Part shown: in pieces, positions 23,277-34,200 of the stretch
Layout: each line of letters opens with the position of its first letter
Numbering within the stretch: position 1 is the first letter of the stretch
Source of the DNA: Nipponacmea schrenckii
Lineage: Eukaryota; Mollusca; Gastropoda; Lottiidae
Assembly (NCBI GenBank): GCA_030562195.1
Contig: CM060200.1
Coordinates: 26,017,023-26,081,022 of the forward strand
Direction of reading: 5' to 3'
DNA: 64,000 nucleotides
Position numbers and translations under genes: made by a program
Notes under the pieces: model-generated
The model's input: only the letters and a program-made list of their open reading frames with translations
The model's database searches: none
Told to the model about the DNA's origin: nothing

Positions 23277-25636
23277 ATGAGTCTGGGGTTAAGTGTTGTA
23301 GTTTTTCTGATGATACCTATAACATTAGCTCTTCACTTCACAAATAGAACCTTCAATTTTACTGATTGTTCAGAGTTTATTCCCCAAAGTTGTTCCGGTG
23401 TTTGTGGCCAGTTCTTTGATTTATGGTGTTCATGTGATGAATATTGCCTGGTTTATGGGAGATGTTGTTTCGATTATGAATCAGTTTGTAAAAGAGAGTC
23501 GGAGAAATCCAAACAAGACCACGGGAATCTGATGAACGTTACAATAGAATGTGACAGTAAAAATATTGGAAACAATGCCCCTCAAAAGGTAATTATTCTA
23601 GTACATGTACTTTATTTCTTGTTTTCCAGAAACTCATTACTGGATTGTAGTTTTTTGTTATAGATTCGGTGTTATGTAAGGGGCAGTATTTAAAAATTTA
23701 TAATCAAATACATTGTTGGCTATATGTAAAGGGTGTAATGTTTATCTTTTTTACTTGTGATGTATCATGTATAATACAAATAACAAGTCACTTTAGTGGT
23801 CGTTAGGGTTAGGACTTCAGCTTGTCGCCGTGACGACCCCGGTTTGAATCCCGGTCACCAATTTTAATGTATTTGTCTTTTGTGTTCGGTCGTTATTGTT
23901 AGTTTTGTCTTGGTATGAACCTGTTTATTGTAACTTCTTTAATACAGTTATTCCCAAGAATGTCCCTTTAAATATATATTTCTGGCATTACTAGTCGTAG
24001 ATCAAACTGGACGTAAATTGATATGGTCCACTATATTAATAAAATCATTATCAATGGGATACTGCTGCTTAGAATGAACATAAAATTTTAAAAATTCAAA
24101 CTTGGCCAATAAGAGCTTATATAAATATACCTGCTGTCATAAATAACATGAAAAATAATTAAATGAGAAATTATCCTTAAAGATATATATTAATGAAAAA
24201 CGCTTAATATATAAATTGATTAAGCGTTTTTTTTAAAGGGATTCTGTTACTTAATGGTAAGTTCACGAATGAATATATACTCATTTTGACCATTCTTGAG
24301 AACTAAAGTTTTATGTTCATGCTAAGACGTAGTATCTCTTTAAAATCATTGGTATCACAGTTCTTGTCACTATATAACCCATCGATTGATACATTTCAAT
24401 ATTTTTTATCATATTTAGATTATTACAAGTTGTTCTCTAACCAATGTATCTGTCAAGACGGTAGAACTGTGTGAAGAAGAAACCAAATCGGCCGTAGCTG
24501 TATCCAAAGTGATGTCAAAAAGAACAGAGCTACATTACAAAAACCGTTTCTGTATGTTATGTAATGGTGAAGACGAAGATGATATTGTTTATTGGTCCAC
24601 AATAATTGGAACTAACAACCGCAGATACAGATTTTTCAGTGGGCACGACATATCTAAATTATTCGAAAATCCTATGATTACTATTCCTCCATATGATTCA
24701 AGAGAAATAATATGTTTCCCCAGCATGATATCGTCCTGTATGTCTTCTGCCACTGAAAACGAACAACGTTTGTGTGGAGAAAATGCCCTGTCGCCCATTA
24801 AACACGAACATGTGTTATACAAAAACACATATTGTCTTCATTGTAGTATATTAAAGCCAACCCAATGCCTTCCGGCAGACAGAGGTGATATACCTTATGG
24901 CAAATATCTGCATTCTTACGATTTTTCCATGATTTTGAATTGGAAGCAAAACCGAGAATCATCTGTCCTTTTAGAATCTAAAATGACTCTTATTCAAAAT
25001 TTCTCGTGTTCTTTTGATGATAATGATCATTTAAAGGAATGTATTGTAAGAAAATGTGTCGGTACCGTGCCGGTAATTAATAATACCTGTCAGTTAGTAT
25101 CAAATCAGCTTGGTTGTATTCAGTACAGTTTCAAAATCAATTTCACTATACCTTCAGAATCAACCCGAGAAATTGAACAAGAAGTAGAATGCATTTCTTC
25201 CAAACTCGTAAAGTTGGTTGCCACCTTTGAACGTATGCATAACGTCACCAAATACTACAGTCAAAATGTAACGTTGCATAATATAACCATTGTTGATGAT
25301 CAGGTAACAGGTATGATTATACTCAACAGAATGGTTTACTCCGTGTGTTATTCACAATTAAAGGGTATTGCATCCGATCAATATTATGAGTATTTAGATA
25401 GTAATTTGGATTTTAATCTAAACGGTAGCATTACTACACATAGATATTATGTTGGATGTTATGATTGGTGTAGTTTCTCGAATATAATTTTTTTTAAACC
25501 GAATGAATTTATGTTAAAATACCATCGTTTTTTTACAAACAAACAAAAAATAGGTCTCGATTCCACGTCTTCTGTTACCAAGTTATCTCCCATATCTGTA
25601 TACGTAGTATTTTTGATGGGAATTTTTGTGGCATAA
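23277..25636 (+). CDS. Somatomedin-B domain surface protein, probably GPI-anchored
   Basis: Two exons, 23277-23588 and 24419-25636, joined in phase 0, give 509 residues. Residues 1-19 (MSLGLSVVVFLMIPITLAL) form a signal peptide. Residues about 31-71 hold a somatomedin-B domain with eight cysteines in the family pattern (CSEFIPQSCSGVCGQFFDLW, then CSCDEYCLVYGRCCFDYESV and C). The long remainder is Cys-rich (repeated C-x-x-C such as FCMLC and YCLHC) with many Asn glycosylation sites. The end is a Ser/Thr-rich spacer followed by a short hydrophobic tail (ISVYVVFLMGIFVA) with no basic stop-transfer, typical of a GPI signal. Many molluscan somatomedin-B proteins continue into a seven-helix receptor; this one stops before it. 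Ligand unknown. It could be a truncated adhesion-GPCR-like ectodomain. Confidence 0.75.
23797..23872 (+). repeat. tRNA-like relic in the intron of the somatomedin-B gene
   Basis: An A-box-like tcgttagggttagg and a strong B box (ggtttgaatcccggtcacca) are spaced as in a tRNA, most like tRNA-Glu/Asp in outline. The anticodon stem does not pair well, so it is read as a tRNA-derived SINE head or a pseudogene and not as a working tRNA. Confidence 0.5.
24051..24344. mobile_element. MITE-like element, family M, full-length copy
   Basis: Left end gggatactgctgcttagaatg and right end gttcatgctaagacgtagta form terminal inverted repeats around the central palindrome (gcttaatatataaattgatt aagcg). It lies in the intron just before the acceptor of the second exon of the somatomedin-B gene. 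Confidence 0.7.
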
Positions 25637-25920
25637 TATGTGGTATGTTTTACACACAACACCTTAAAAGATCCAGAATTATCGAATATTTCAACTTTGT
25701 AAATAAGTTTGCTGTTTCATTAGTTTATTCCTTATCAAGTATTTTGATAGTTATAGTTGTTCTGTATCGAATGTTAGATGACTGTATTATAATAGGGTGT
25801 GTATTTGATGTTGTATTTTGAATCTTTTATTGAATTAAAATGGTTGTTGTATATCAAGTTTTTGAAGTTACGTTTACGAAGGCGTTAAAAATTCCCAAAT
25901 TTCCATTTGAATACGTACGC

Positions 25921-26088
25921 AGAGCCGCGGTGGCTCAGAGAGTTAGACTCTTGCTCGCTCTTGAGGGTCAAGGGTTCAATGGTCGAGATTTTTCAGCTCG
26001 GTTTCCCCTAGTTCATTACCTACTGACACTATTTCCAGCCTCTGATAGCTTTTTGGACAGATATGTCTGGGAGATTCAGCCATATTAG
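25921..26088 (+). repeat. tRNA-derived SINE, family B
   Basis: The head ccgcggtggctcagagagtt resembles an A box. A B-box-like aagggttcaatggtcgag follows, then a tail ending agattcagccatattag and an A run (26089-26098). The A tail and head fit a retroposed element in the plus orientation. Confidence 0.6.
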
Positions 26089-26499
26089 AAAAAAAAACAC
26101 GAACTACATAGGCCTACAAACATTAGCATAAAATGAAATACTATAAGTATGCATCCCACAATGGATAAATTTTCAAAAAGCGACAATAAAACTATATTTG
26201 GAATTTTTCAATAAAGTGAGCAAGCAATAATTTCATTCAGTTTGACAATGAAAGCGTCTAGGAAATCAACGCTTAATCATCCTTGCGCAAGCGCTATGAC
26301 AATCATTCTTCAGTTTTACAACAAATATCATTATGATTAATTTGGTTGAACATTTTGCCAGTGTTGTAGTATTCATTCAAAATCATATGAATTGATTTTT
26401 CTCGGTAATCCGTGAATTTAAATATCGCACATTGTCTGACTATGGTAAATTCAAGAGTAGAGGTCAAGGATGCTAGAGCTACTTCCCTTTATCATTACA

Positions 26500-26775
26500 A
26501 TATGAAAATCGATGTATTAAGCGTTTTATAATTAACTACTTGATTTTGTGGATTTTTCGGATTATAGCGGGATTTTGATGTATAATTATGACATCAGGTA
26601 ACTCTAGATATGGATATATACTGTTTTTAGTCAAGTTTGAGAGAAATAAAAATTTTATGTTCTTGTAACGGCTATTATCTCTTTAAAGGGGTACTACGTC
26701 TTAGCATAAACATAAAATTTTAGTTCTCAAGAATGTTCAATATGAGTATACAATATGTATATGAGTATATATATA
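26500..26775. mobile_element. Two adjoining family M MITE fragments
   Basis: The right half of one copy ends near 26693 (cggctattatctctttaaa) and runs directly into the left end of a second copy (ggggtactacgtcttagcat), the two sharing tttaaa. The second is cut off in a TA-rich simple repeat (about 26755-26780). Confidence 0.6.
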
Positions 26776-27019
26776 TATATAAAGTGTGTATAAGTCCATT
26801 TTTTTTTGACAATTACGAGCTTTCGTCAGCTTTGTGTGGAATAATTTGAAATTGGTGGAGATACTTTCAAATCAACATGTGGAAAAATTTTCTTTCTGTG
26901 CAATAAATAACGATTGATGTTTGTTCTTTTATTTTGGTGACTATTGCTTGAGTAAATGCCGAAATCCGTGACAACCGTCCATTGGTGATAAAGAGCAGCT
27001 GGATCAGTTAATAACGCTT

Positions 27020-28709
27020 CTTACGTGTTTGATAGTTCTGGCTATTTCCAATGAATGTGGAGAACAATTAACATTGAGATGTCAAATTAACGCACTGTTA
27101 TTTTTCTGTGAAAACAAGTTCGATAACTTGCCATCGACGTCACCTACTACTAGTCCATCAACAATAGGAATTCAATCACTGACAACATCACCAACTACCA
27201 GTCCTACAACATCACCTATTACCTGTCCTGCAACGTCATCTACTATCAGTCCAACAACACTAGGAATTCAATCAACTCCTACAAAATCACCAACTACCCG
27301 CCCTACGACATCAACAACTACCAGTCCTACAACATCAACTACTATCAGTCCAACAACAAAAATACTTCAATCACCGACAACATCACCTACAACCAGTCCT
27401 ACAACATCACCTACAACCAGTCCTACAACATCACCTACAACATCACCAACTACCAGCCCTACAACATCACAAACTACCAGTCCTACAACATCACCTACTA
27501 TCAGTCCAACAACAATAGGAATTCAATCATCGACATCATCACCTATTACTAGTCCTACAACATCACCTATTACCAGTCCTACAACATCACCAACTACCAG
27601 TCCTACAACATCACCTACTATCACTCCCAACAACAATAGGAATTCGATCACCGACAACATCACCTATTACTAGTCCTACAACATCACCTATCACCAGTCC
27701 TAAAACATCACCTACTACCAGTCCTCCAACATCACCTACTATCACTCCAACAACAGAAGGAATTCAATCATCGACATCATCACCTATTACTAGTCCTACA
27801 ACATCACCTATTACCAGTCCTACAACATCACCAACTACCAGTCCTACAACATCACCTACTATCACTCCAACAACAATAGGAATTCAATCACCGACAACAT
27901 CACCTATTACTAGTCCTACAACATCACCTATCACCAGTCCTAAAACATCACCTACTACCAGTCCTCCAACATCACCTACTATCACTCCAACAACAGAAGG
28001 AATTCAATCACCGACATCATCACCTATTACCAGTCTTACAACATCACCTATTACCAGTCCTACAACATCACCAACTACCAGTCCTACAACATCACCTACT
28101 ATCACTCCAACAACAAAAAGAATTCAATCATCGACATCATCACCTATTACTAGTCCTACAACATCACCTATTACCAGTCCTACAACATCACCAACTACCA
28201 GTCCTACAACATCACCTACTATCACTCCAACAACAATAGGAATTCAATCACCGACATCATCACCTATTACCAGTCCTACAACATCACCTATTACCAGTCC
28301 TACAGCATCACCAACTACCAGTCCTACAAAATCACCTACTATCACTCCAACAACAATAGGAATTCAATCACCGACATCATCACCTATTACCAGTCCTACA
28401 ACATCACCTATTACCAGTCCTACAACATCACCAACTACCAGTCCTACAACATCACCTACTATCACTCCAACAACAATAGGAATTCAATCATCGACATCAT
28501 CAGCTATTACTAGTCTTACACCATCACCTATTACCAGTCTAACAACACCACCAACTACCAGTCCTACAACATCACCTACTATCACTCCAACAACAAAAAG
28601 AATTCAATCATCGACATCATCACCTATTACCAGTCCTACATCACCTTCTACTAGTCCAATTACCTCACCAATTACTATTCTAATTATATCAGCCATCACC
28701 CAATACTAG
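27020..28709 (+). pseudogene. Mucin-like Thr/Ser/Pro repeat coding region with a frame break
   Basis: A frame opens near 27029 (possibly after an acceptor ttgatag) with ISNECGEQLTLRCQ, which faintly recalls the start of a galactose-binding (SUEL) lectin domain. It then becomes pure TSPTTSP repeats with GIQS punctuations, typical of secreted O-glycosylated mucins. An extra C at about 27625-27627 shifts the frame and the first frame ends at 27673. In the shifted frame the repeats stay open to a TAG at 28707. The break may be an assembly error, since neighbouring units have two Cs where this one has three. No signal peptide or 3' exon was located. Whether the locus is expressed cannot be told. 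Confidence 0.55.
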
Positions 28710-29100
28710 TCCAATTACTTCACCCAATACTAGTCCAATTACTTCACCCATTACTAGTCCAATTACATCACCCATTACTAGTCCCGTTACGTCACTCAAT
28801 ACTAGTCCAATTACGTCACCAATTACTAGTCCCATAACATCATCAATTTCGTCACCAATTACTAGCCCGACTACTTCACCATTTACTAGCCCTATTACTT
28901 CACCCTAGCCCAATTACATCACCTACAACCAGTCCTGCCTACAAGATCACCTGCTACAAGTCCTACAACATCACCTATTTTCAGTCCCACAACTTCACAA
29001 CTACCAGTCCCACAACTTCACCAACAACCAGCCCTACAACCTCTCCTACTACCAGTCCTACAACATCACCCACAACCAGTCCTACAACATCACCTATTAC
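27130..29100 (+). repeat. Mucin minisatellite with 120-bp higher-order unit
   Basis: The basic phrase is accagtcctacaacatcacc (24 bp, eight codons). From about 27660 to 28640 it is organised into about eight 120-bp (40-codon) higher-order units, each marked by aacaataggaattcaatca. After 28640 the repeat degenerates (tactagtccaattacttcac) and loses a single open frame. Confidence 0.9.
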
Positions 29101-29301
29101 CTTGCAACACCACTTTCTAAATGACATTAAATCATCTCATTGCTATTTCTTATTTCTAAATTTGTACCGGTACATTAAATTCAACATTTCTCGTCGAAAA
29201 TTGACATTTATTTTGTATACAAATATCATAATTCTTGCCAAAAATATCGTCAAATACAAATCTACAAATACATGTCTCGCTAAACATATCTTCAATTTGA
29301 A

Positions 29302-29447
29302 ATGGCGACAGGGCGATTGAAATTCTTGAAAAAAACCTTTGACGCAGCCATAGATGTAGCATGAGTAGTGTTGAGTGATAACGATGGTACGATTGAACTA
29401 CAAAAACATTCATCTTTCCAAATAAATCGAGGCTTGGTGGATTCGAG
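29302..29447 (+). pseudogene. Exon-like frame with an in-frame TGA
   Basis: ATG at 29302 in good context (gaaATGg) opens MATGRLKFLKKTFDAAIDVA, then TGA, and the same frame continues VVLSDNDGTIELQKHSSFQI and NRGLVDS to a strong donor (gaggtatgtaa) at about 29448. It looks like a first coding exon carrying a nonsense change. No partner exon or family was recognised, so this may be chance. Confidence 0.3.
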
Positions 29448-30295
29448 GTATGTAAATACGTTTAAATACGTTTAAAAACCCCGAACCCGCGGAGGTGCGG
29501 AAATCCCAAAGTTTAGGTGCCTAGTTTTTCTGACTCTACCCCTATGGCAGGGAATTTTGTTCAAAACTATAATGATCTGCTGAAATAGCTAATACCTATG
29601 ATGATAAAACATAATACTTCTAATACCAATGTCGTAAAACCTTTGACCAATAATAACTAAAACTTCAAACTTCTAATGGCAGATTTTTATGTTGATATTC
29701 AAATGTAAAACACCCTAAAACCTCTATTGATTTAAAAGTAGCCTTATCACAAATGGTTTAGTAAAAACCTGTCACTCAATACACATAGAAAAGCCCAAAT
29801 AATTTCTCCCGTGGAATAATAACGGTTTCCGGTTAGACTTAGGCGTCAGACCACTCATTCCTCATGCCTTTCCATTCAAAATTTTTCAAGGATCTACAAT
29901 TTTTTCCCCAACTTTTAATGAAAGAAAAGGTACTCTTCACTTTAAACTAAAGGATATTTACTCCAAAGAAAACGTATAAATATTTTGCATGGTCTTGACC
30001 ACTGATTTTTTTGACATACCGGTATCGAAAGTGGAAGTAAATCTAGATCCCTTATTGTTAGCCAAATAAAGAATTTATTATTATGCCTGGTAAAAATCCA
30101 TCTGCAATTCTTATTTACTCTCTTTCTTAAAATATGAAAGAAAACATAATTACAAAAAATCAAATTGTCAAAGAAAAGGAGATATTTTCAATATAAATCG
30201 AATTAGAACTGTGATTGTGAACATTGAGGAAGTACCAGAGATAAGAAAGACCCATACCAAAATTCACAAAGATCAGATAAAAACTCTAATCTAAT

Positions 30296-30780
30296 GAGTT
30301 CTGAAACCACTTTCTTAGGGTGGTGAATGGCTCAGTAGTTAGCGAGTTGGACTGTCGTCTGCTAGGCGACTAGGTGCCGTGGGTTCGAATCCCGATCGGT
30401 GCGAGGAAATAAAAATTAGGTCTGATTCCTAGGCCCGTGCTTTCCCGGAACTACGAGATAGTAGTCCCCCCCCCCCCTCTATCTAATCTTGCCAGTACCA
30501 GGATATTATAGCTGTCTCCCCGAGCGGGTGTAAGACAGCATTCATTTGAGCGTGTAGGCGACAGTACTTCTCGTTAAAACTGAGTTCTGAAACCACTTTT
30601 TTAGGGTGGTGAATGGCTCAGTGGTTAGCGAGTTGGACTGTCGTCTGCTAGGCGACTAGGTGCCGTGGGTTCGAATCCCGATCGGTGCGAGGAAATAAAA
30701 ATTAGGTCTGATTCCTAGGCCCGTGCTTTCCCGGAACTACGAGATAGTACCCCCCCCCCCCCCACCCCCTCTATTTAATC
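30296..30780 (+). repeat. Tandem pair of tRNA-Ser-derived SINEs
   Basis: Two copies start 285 bp apart (gagttctgaaaccacttt at 30296 and 30581). Each has an A box (tggctcagtggttagcgag), an anticodon arm that pairs over five bases around the loop ctgctag (anticodon GCT, serine), a short variable arm and a B box (gggttcgaatcccg). Tails end in C-rich runs. The acceptor stem is not intact, so these are SINE heads and not tRNA genes. Confidence 0.7.
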
Positions 30781-30799
30781 TGTAATACACCCACACGCT

Positions 30800-30935
30800 T
30801 AATCAAGAGGATAAAACTGGTTTTCGAAAGGAACCGAGATTTTATGATGACAAAGACACATATCAAGTTTCATGAAGATCTGACCAGGTTCAACGACAAT
30901 ATACGTCCAAAAGGGAGTATATATATTTGATGTTT
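30800..30935 (-). repeat. Reversed fragment of the 166-bp repeat family
   Basis: Contains ggttttcgaaaggaaccgag then attttatgatgacaaagac, the complement of phrases in the 11-13 kb array. It lies inside the TIR element at 29543-31029. Confidence 0.6.
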
Positions 30936-31267
30936 TACGACATTGATATTAGAAGTATTATGTTTTATCATCATAGGTATTAGCTATTTCAGCAGATCAT
31001 TATAGTTTTGAACAAAATTCCCTGCCATAACCCCAGCCATTTCTGTCGAAATAGTTATCAGGGTCTGTGAATAGTCAGCAAGTTTCGGACTAATAAACGT
31101 CGAGTGAATGAATGAAGAAATGCATAATAGGACGTCATTGTGGTCAATTTTATGAATTAATTTTCGTTAAAATAAAAAGATTTTAGCATAATATAGAGTT
31201 TGCATTACGAGAATCTGAAAATATCTTTTCGTTTTATTTTATATAAAATTTATGTACATTCATCAAT

Positions 31268-34200
31268 ATGACGGTAGCCGACAGCATGGCGAAAATGAAA
31301 AAGAAAACAAACGATCTGAAACTCGAAAATCAGGAAAAAATGACACCAAAAATAAGGGAAACTTTAACAGAGAGATCTTTAGATAAAGCGGAAGAGGCTT
31401 CAGCTTCTGTTAGAGAGCTCAACAATGTGGTAACGTTATGTTTTTATTTCTAAATCTTAACCTTTTAAGGGAAGTAACTCTCATTTCTTTTACCTTTATG
31501 TCTATACCTACATTAGTCTTCAGACCACAGTTAAATAGTATTTTTCTCGTTTGAACTTCAATTGAAAAGGAAAATGTAAATGAAAAAAAAAAATGTTTTT
31601 CCATGAAAAAAATTCAGGTGTTGTGAAATATTGAAAAAGATCCAATTTTGATAATTATTGGCTTTATATCTATTTCAGATAATGAAGTTAAAACCAATAG
31701 TTAAACAAGCTAAATCAAGAACTATTCAGAAAATAGTCAGACAAATTAAAAAATTAAAAAAGACAAAGTAAGTGGGTTTCCAGATATATTATTTATTCCT
31801 TTTAAAGTAATACTGCATCTTAGCATGAACATCAAATTTAGTTCTCAAAAATGGTCCATAATAGTATATATTCATCAGTGAGCTGGCCTGGCATCTTTAT
31901 GGATAATTACTTAAATTTTTTATTTATTTATTGTTTATGTTATTTATGGCAGCAGGTATATTTACTGATGAATAGGGCTCTTATAGGCAAAGTTTCAAAT
32001 TTTTAAAATCTTATGTTCATTCGAAGATCTATTATCTCTTTAATTTATGTTACCTGATATCAGATATCTTGAGACTCATACAAAAGGGTTGACAAAAGTA
32101 CAGTCACTAAACCTTCTTAACATGGGCCTTTAAAGGATTGTATTTTAACACTTATCATAAATTTTCACAGTTCCAAATTTTAGTGAAGATCTTCCTGTGG
32201 TCCTTATAAAAACACTTAAAAGTGTTTTATGTTGCACTACAACAAATCTATAAATAATGTCTGGTGGAATTACAAGAAATTTTTTAGGCATCTTAGGTAA
32301 AAAAAACTGCACATTATTCTCGTCATTATACAGTTCCAGTACCTTTGTATTTTAGAGGCCCTGATGAGAAGGTGGAGAAATCTAGAAATAAAGCTGAACG
32401 ATTGTTAGATGAGATTTATACTATTAAGGCAAGTTATCTTATTGTTAGTGTCAAACCAACTGTTAATGGGTACCAGAAACATAAATACCATAAAGTTTTG
32501 CCAAAGACCAGTTGGTAGAAATGGTCCTGGCTCTGATTGGGTTCGAATAATCCATGAAAGATCAATGGCCAGCGGTTTTGCCAAACCTTAGAAAGGAAAC
32601 TAAATTGTGAAGTTTTTAACATTGTAAAATATAGTTGTTTTTGTTCTTTCTTGTTTTCTATTCATTGAAAAGGTGCAAAAATATGTATGAGATGTATATT
32701 CCTCATATTGAATAACTCGGTATTTGGAAATAAGATAGCAGCCTTTGAAGAAGAAAACAAAAGGGAAGATAATCTTGTATAAATGAAACTAGATTCAGGT
32801 TGTTTAGATTGTAGAGTTAATGAGCCAATGTAAAATTACAGCTGAGTTCTGGAGACATCCAAATAATTATTTTTTATATCTTATTTTATCCTTTCAGGCA
32901 TTAGAACTAGAACAGTTGTCTCAATATTCTCTAGGAAATACGACCAGCTTCTTTCATCTCAGTTCTCAGGTCTGTTATTTTTTTCTTTTATATTACTATA
33001 CAGATAGTATGGCATATAGTTCACAAAAACTTGTTTAAAGCTCAGGCTTCACTCAAAAACCCAAACTCAAAATTCAGAGTTACAAATTTCAATTCCTTAT
33101 AAATTCAGAGTTACAAATTTCAATTCCTTATAAATTCCTCATTGGCTGGTCTTTCCAATGTTTTTTGCCGTCTTCATTAGCCGATAAAATGCAGAGGAGT
33201 AGGACATAAAACTCTGTTCATTTAATTTCCAACCTCAGCATTTTTCAAGCTCATGAGTGTAAATCCAGAATCTTTTTGAATTTGAGCTCCATTTAAATAA
33301 TTTCATTAAAGGGCAATTCTAAAACACCTAAGTGCACTTAAGTAATGAATTTGTCAACCCTTTCAGATGCTCCCTGTTACTTATTTTATGATCATTTACT
33401 GAGAATCCACATGGGAAGTAATTTTGCTTAATTTTCCACAAATCCAAAAGTAGCTGATCCTGATGATGATTATTTATTCAAAATATGTGTCTATTGCCTT
33501 TGTCGAATAGAAAATGTTATGAAGTCATTTATTTATTTGCATTTTACTGTCAAATTTGATAATTGCCTATATATGAAATAAAATAAAGATTACAATTATA
33601 AGTTGCATTTAATCTCAATCACTCTCATTATGTTTTCTCTTTAAATTAAGTTTGTAATCCACCTTTTTGTCCCATGATTATTTCCAGAAAGACGTACCAG
33701 TTGAAATCAAGGCCATGACTAGAGTGTCTGATGTACCTCAAGTCCAACAATACGTCAAGACATTTCGGGCCAACCATAAAGACTGGGAAAAACTTGGTGA
33801 TTTTATGTTATTTAAACAATCAGGTCGTCGTTATAAACACGCTACAAGTGAAAATCGCGTCGAACGAATTAAAGCCAGCGAAGCTCTAGTGAAGACGTAT
33901 ATTGATAAGAAATTTTCAGGAGATAAAGACACAAATTAAAAAGGTGGAATCCATTTCCGAACATGTTTTAACTAAACCTCGTAAATTTAAAAAAGAAGAT
34001 ACTTCTGATAGTATAAAAGAATCAAACCTGAAGACAGACGCGAAAGGTCCTAAACCTGAAAAAAGAAAATTATTTAGATCTATCCGAGCTCACAATGATT
34101 CTGATGAATTTAATGTGGATATAAATTCAAAATCTGAAAATGATTCGCATCTATCTAAATTGTCTTTAAGTCAGGCAATATTGTCGAATAAGCCAAAAAC

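Larger units (their letters stand above)
25637..27000. other. Spacer between somatomedin-B gene and mucin-like locus
   Basis: No gene was recognised. It contains the 3' end of the somatomedin-B transcript, a SINE (25921-26088) and nested MITE pieces (26500-26775). Confidence 0.45.
29543..31029. mobile_element. TIR element with 5-bp target duplication, containing tandem SINEs
   Basis: Left end 29543-29642 (tatggcagggaattttgttc…) and right end 30930-31029 are about 100-bp inverted repeats, nearly identical. Both are flanked by acccc (29538-29542 and 31030-31034), a 5-bp direct repeat like a target-site duplication. The 1.5-kb element has no transposase frame. Its interior holds two tRNA-Ser-like SINE copies and a relic of the 166-bp repeat. 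Confidence 0.75.

Noticed and set aside
23797..23872. Possible tRNA gene
   Set aside because: The B box is good but the anticodon stem does not pair.
30314..30410. Possible tRNA-Ser gene
   Set aside because: The acceptor stem is not intact and the sequence continues into a repeated tail, so it is a SINE head.
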